A stretch of 64,000 bases of DNA, taken from positions 558,605 to 622,604 of the forward strand of contig NZ_JAHHZF010000002.1 in the NCBI RefSeq assembly GCF_018729455.1, read 5' to 3'. Numbering within the stretch: the stretch's first letter is position 1; every line of letters starts with the position of its first letter. Shown here in pieces: positions 60,672 to 64,000 of this stretch. The notes under the pieces are model-generated. The model was not told the origin of the DNA. It searched no databases and was given only the letters and a program-made list of their open reading frames with translations. This stretch comes from Prosthecodimorpha staleyi. GTDB taxonomy: Bacteria > Pseudomonadota > Alphaproteobacteria > Rhizobiales > Ancalomicrobiaceae. Both the position numbers and the translations under genes were made by a program.

Positions 60672-63536
60672 TCACTGGCCGAGCCTTTCCAGCAGTGCCG
60701 GGATATGGACCTGGTCGGCCTTGTAGTTCCCGGTCAGCGTGTACATGACGATATTGACCCCGACCCGGAAGGCGATCTCGCGCTGGCGCGGATCGTTCGG
60801 CACGGTCGGCAGGAAGAAGTCGCCGCTTTCGGTCAGCGCCCAGGCGCCGGCAAGATCGTTGCCGGTGATCATGATCGGCGAGACGCCGTCGCCCGGACGC
60901 ACCGGGCGTTCGGCCGCCTGTGCGGGATCCTGCGGCGGCGTCGCCTCCACCCAGAGCGGGCCGCCGTCGAAGCGGCCGGGGAAATCCTGCAGGAGGTAGA
61001 AGGATTTGGTCAGGACGTGGTCGGTCGGCACCGGCTCCAGATCGGGAATGTCCAGGCCGGTCAGGATGCGCCGCAGCGCCTCGTTGGCGGGCGACGTGCG
61101 GCCGGTGCCGCGCAGGACGCCGGCATTGATGGTATCGCGGGTGTCGAACAGGATGGTTCCGCCATTCTTCATGAAGGCGTCGACCCGGGTGATCACCTTG
61201 GAGTCCGGGCGCGCGGCGCCGGCATCGACCGGCCAGTAGAGCAGCGGGAAGAAGGCCAGTTCGTCACGGGTCAGGTCGACGCCGACCGGCGTGGCCGGCT
61301 CCAGGGCGGTCCGGTCGGCGAGCACCCGCGACAGGCCTTCCAGTCCGCGGCGCGAGACTTCATCGATCTCGGCATTGCCGGTGACCACATAGGCGAGCCG
61401 TGTGCCGAGGGCCGCATCCCGCTCGAACTTCTCGCGCGCCGCATCGGCCGCGACCGCGCTGCCGGACAGTACCGCCAGCAGCGTCACGGCGGCGACGGCG
61501 AGGATCGTTGCGGCGACCGCCGGCCGGCGCGCAAGGCGGCCGGCGAGATAGAGAACCGCAAGGCCGTCGAGCAAGAGCAGCAGGAGCGCCGCCGCGAAGG
61601 CGAAGGGCTTCAGGTCGCGCGGGCCGCCGGCCGCGTAGACTTCGACCCGGGCGGTGGGAACGGCCGAGAGATCGAGCGCGGCGATCCTGTCGCCCGCCCG
61701 CATCAGATTCAGTGCCACGAAGGCCTCCTCGGTTCCGTAGAGCCCCGGCGGGTGTTCGCGTCCGACCTCCAGGTCGCGCCGACCCTCCGGGATCGGCTTG
61801 GCGTCGGCGCCGGGCAGCACCGGACGGCCGTAGCCGTCGAGCAGGCGCAGCGGCGCGAGCAGAACCGGTCCCGCAGCGGCGCGGTTGCCGGCCTCGGCGG
61901 CCTCCTGGCCGGTCCCGGCGCCGCCGGCCTCGGTCTTGCCGGTGCTGGCCGACGAATAGGCGACGACCCGGCGCAGCATCTCGATGAAGCTGCCGGACAA
62001 CGGCAGGTTCGACCAGCCGGTATCGGCGGTGACGTGGAACAGGATCAGCCAGCCCTTGCCGAGCCGGGTCGCGGTGACCAGCGGCGTGCCGTCGGTCAGG
62101 CTGGCCCAGGTCTTCTGCGCGAGGTCGGGATGCGGTTCGGCCAGTACCTGGCGGGTCACGGTCACGTCGCGCGGCACGTCGAGGCCGGCGAAGGGGCCGG
62201 TCTGGCTGAAGCTGCCGAGCGCCTGCGGCTGCGACCACGACAGGGCGCCGCCGAGCGTGCGCCCGCCCTGGCGAAGCGCCACCGGCACCAGCCGGTCGCC
62301 GCCCTTGACGGCGGCGAGCCGCGGTCCGGCGAAGCGGACCAGCACGCCGCCATTGGCGACCCAGTCCTCGGTCACCTTCTCGGCATCGCCGACGATGGTG
62401 CCGATGTCGGCGGTCATGATGACCGACACGTTCTGGCGCACGAGATCGCGGATCGCCTGGGCGGTGTCAGTGGCGCGCGGCTCGCGCACCTCGGCAAAGG
62501 GCGCCAGCGCGCGGGTCAGGTAGTGGACCGGGGAGAGCAGCGGCTGCGCGGCATCGGCGCTCGCGCCCGACAACAGGCCGACTGCGCGCCGGCGCCAGCG
62601 TTCGTCGAGCAGTTGCACGGCGGCGGCATGGCCGGCGCCCTCGATCTCGACGCGGGCGATGTCGTTCCTGAGTTCGATCGGCAGGTCGAAGCTCGCCGTC
62701 GTCGCCCCCTCCCCGGCCGCGAAGCCGAACGGGACTTCGGCGACGACGCGGCCCTTCGGATCGAGCGCGCGGACGAGGCCGCCGCGCGGGCCCGCCGTGT
62801 CGGCGCGCAGCAGCGTCGCGGTCAGGGCCTTGAGTTGGTTCTCGGTCTCGCCGAGCGCGAGCGGCAGCATGGTGCCGCCGGCATAGACGGTGATCGGCGT
62901 CGCCCCGGCAAATCCCTGCAGGTCGGCCGCGAAGCGCGTGCCGGACTGGTGGTCGAGGCCGTCGGACAGCCAGATGACCGAGCCCGGCGCGGTCTTCTCG
63001 GCGCTCTTGCGCAGGGACGGCAGCAGGGCGGCGCGATCGGGCTGCCAGGGCCGCGGCTCCAACGCGGCGAGCCGGTTGCGCGCCTCACCGACGGCGCTGG
63101 GGTCGAGCGGCTGGCTGGTGCCCTCGGCGGTCGCTATCAGGGCGACGGGGCGGCCGGCATCGGCGGCCTGGGCGATCAGCCGGTCGGCGACCGAGCGGAT
63201 CGAACCCCAGCGGTCGGCCGAGCCCCAGCCGTTGTCGATGACCAGCCAGAGCGGACCGCTGCCGCCGTCGCTGCGTGCGAGCGGACGCCAGACCGGGCCG
63301 GCCAGCGCCATGATCACCAGGGCGGCGAGCAGGAGCCGCAGGAGCGTCAGCCACCAGGGGCTCCGGTTCGGGGTCTCCTCGCGCTTGATGATGTCGAACA
63401 GGAGCCGCGTCGGCGGGAAGGCGATCTCCTGCGGACGCGGCGGGGTCAGGCGCAACAGCCACCAGATCGCCGGCAGCAGGATGAGCGCGCCGAGCATCAG
63501 GGGGGCGGTGAAGCCGAGCGGCAGGAGGCCCATCAC
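60672..63536 (-). CDS. BatA-type N-terminus and DUF4159 domain protein
   Basis: 954 residues. N-terminal two helices of the aerotolerance-regulator type (LLPAIWWLLRLTPPRPQEIAFPPTRLL), a vWA-like region (PLWLVIDNGWGSADRWGS), further helices near residues 660-700, and a C-terminal DUF4159 domain (about 730-950; FFPLLYWPVDAG, ILFDTRDT). Family members sit with MoxR ATPases and DUF58 proteins; they may form a membrane complex for protein assembly or envelope integrity. Start overlaps the DUF58 stop by 4 bp. Confidence 0.88.
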   Translation of the reverse strand: MMGLLPLGFTAPLMLGALILLPAIWWLLRLTPPRPQEIAFPPTRLLFDIIKREETPNRSPWWLTLLRLLLAALVIMALAGPVWRPLARSDGGSGPLWLVIDNGWGSADRWGSIRSVADRLIAQAADAGRPVALIATAEGTSQPLDPSAVGEARNRLAALEPRPWQPDRAALLPSLRKSAEKTAPGSVIWLSDGLDHQSGTRFAADLQGFAGATPITVYAGGTMLPLALGETENQLKALTATLLRADTAGPRGGLVRALDPKGRVVAEVPFGFAAGEGATTASFDLPIELRNDIARVEIEGAGHAAAVQLLDERWRRRAVGLLSGASADAAQPLLSPVHYLTRALAPFAEVREPRATDTAQAIRDLVRQNVSVIMTADIGTIVGDAEKVTEDWVANGGVLVRFAGPRLAAVKGGDRLVPVALRQGGRTLGGALSWSQPQALGSFSQTGPFAGLDVPRDVTVTRQVLAEPHPDLAQKTWASLTDGTPLVTATRLGKGWLILFHVTADTGWSNLPLSGSFIEMLRRVVAYSSASTGKTEAGGAGTGQEAAEAGNRAAAGPVLLAPLRLLDGYGRPVLPGADAKPIPEGRRDLEVGREHPPGLYGTEEAFVALNLMRAGDRIAALDLSAVPTARVEVYAAGGPRDLKPFAFAAALLLLLLDGLAVLYLAGRLARRPAVAATILAVAAVTLLAVLSGSAVAADAAREKFERDAALGTRLAYVVTGNAEIDEVSRRGLEGLSRVLADRTALEPATPVGVDLTRDELAFFPLLYWPVDAGAARPDSKVITRVDAFMKNGGTILFDTRDTINAGVLRGTGRTSPANEALRRILTGLDIPDLEPVPTDHVLTKSFYLLQDFPGRFDGGPLWVEATPPQDPAQAAERPVRPGDGVSPIMITGNDLAGAWALTESGDFFLPTVPNDPRQREIAFRVGVNIVMYTLTGNYKADQVHIPALLERLGQ

Positions 63537-64000
63537 GAGGCGACCTCCAGGGTCGAGACCGAGCCGCCGGCCTTCACGTTGCCGGCGCCGCGCGCCGAGG
63601 CCGACAGGCGGCCGTGCAGCGCCAGCAGCGGTTCGGCGGCGGAGCGGTCGGTATGGTGGATCAGGTAGGTCCAGCCGAGCCGCGCGGCGAGCCGGCGCAA
63701 CTGGTCGCGGTGCGCGGCCAGCCGGTCGCGATAGGCGGCCTGCCAGTCTTCGGCCCGGCCGGCGACGATGCGTGCGCCGGTCTCCGGATCGCGGAACTCC
63801 GTCCGGCCGGCAAACGGGAAGGTCTCCTCGACCGGATCCATCACCTGGACCAGATGGCCGCGCGCGCCCGATCCGGCGATGCGGGTCAGCACCGCCGTGG
63901 TGGTTTCGATGGGATCGAGGAAATCGCCGACCAGGACGAGATCGGAGAAGCGGCGGATCGGATGGCTGTCCGGGAAGGCCTCGCGACCCGACAGATGGGT
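63533..64000 (-). CDS. DUF58 domain protein (5' end outside window)
   Basis: The last 155 codons are visible and the frame is open to the window edge. FSDLVLVGDFLDP and GHLVQVMDPVEETFPFAGRTEF are C-terminal hallmarks of DUF58 proteins. First visible gene of the operon; a moxR gene is expected just outside. Confidence 0.88.
   Translation of the reverse strand, partial: THLSGREAFPDSHPIRRFSDLVLVGDFLDPIETTTAVLTRIAGSGARGHLVQVMDPVEETFPFAGRTEFRDPETGARIVAGRAEDWQAAYRDRLAAHRDQLRRLAARLGWTYLIHHTDRSAAEPLLALHGRLSASARGAGNVKAGGSVSTLEVAS

Noticed and set aside
60054-63668. 1204-residue plus-strand frame across the DUF4159 operon
   Set aside because: Shadow of two conserved minus-strand genes, spanning their boundary.

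Overview
The window is chromosomal DNA of a very GC-rich alphaproteobacterium, most likely of the order Hyphomicrobiales (Rhizobiales); I do not assign a genus. The signs are a CpdR response regulator close to the Caulobacter and rhizobial form, a suhB/MmgR-type small RNA, a ROSE-type RNA thermometer before an hsp20 gene, a fused indolepyruvate:ferredoxin oxidoreductase and a petABC operon. Nearly all of it is dense, ordinary core genome on both strands. I see no insertion sequence, prophage, CRISPR array, rRNA or tRNA gene. GC skew at third positions makes many long antisense open frames, which are shadows.

Layout. 1-5.9 kb: truncated TRAP solute-binding protein, cpdR, N-formylglutamate amidohydrolase, an antisense-oriented suhB/MmgR sRNA, a hisN-type phosphatase, an alpha/beta hydrolase and a heat-shock hsp20 with sigma-32 promoter and thermometer leader. 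5.9-8 kb: a two-gene unit that looks like a type III secretion chaperone plus a small substrate, then threonine aldolase. 8.6-15 kb: gltBD (glutamate synthase). 15-24 kb: envelope genes (SGNH/DUF459 protein, lytic transglycosylase, galU, outer-membrane beta-barrel, kdsD, SPFH/NfeD pair). 24-28.5 kb: hemH, a 5'-nucleotidase, an FAD oxidoreductase.

28.7-35 kb is the most coherent functional block: a promoter overlapped by a Zur-like box, a GTG-initiated His-rich tail-anchored protein, znuC, znuB, znuA, a COG0523 metallochaperone GTPase, a WD40-type protein and an HXXEE membrane protein, all on the plus strand. It reads as a zinc-starvation response. Facing it is a copper P-type ATPase (copA) with a MerR/CueR-type stretched-spacer promoter. 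37.6-47.9 kb: indolepyruvate oxidoreductase, divergent efp/epmA, apt, a chemoreceptor, mtnP, a secreted alpha/beta hydrolase. 48-51 kb: petABC (cytochrome bc1). 51-58 kb: trmL, hemF, a YodC-like protein, S1/P1 nuclease, YbaK-like deacylase, a tail-anchored hypothetical, a phosphoesterase, a 37-residue small ORF, NUDIX and GNAT proteins. 58.27-58.5 kb: an 88-bp tandem repeat between convergent genes. 58.5-64 kb: a DUF58 / DUF4159 / membrane-protein operon running off the right edge.

The items I consider most worth a second look are the orphan T3SS-chaperone-like pair, the zinc block with its His-rich membrane protein and HXXEE/WD40 partners, the sRNA whose strand is fixed by its own promoter and terminator, the dual heat control of hsp20, and the 88-bp repeat.
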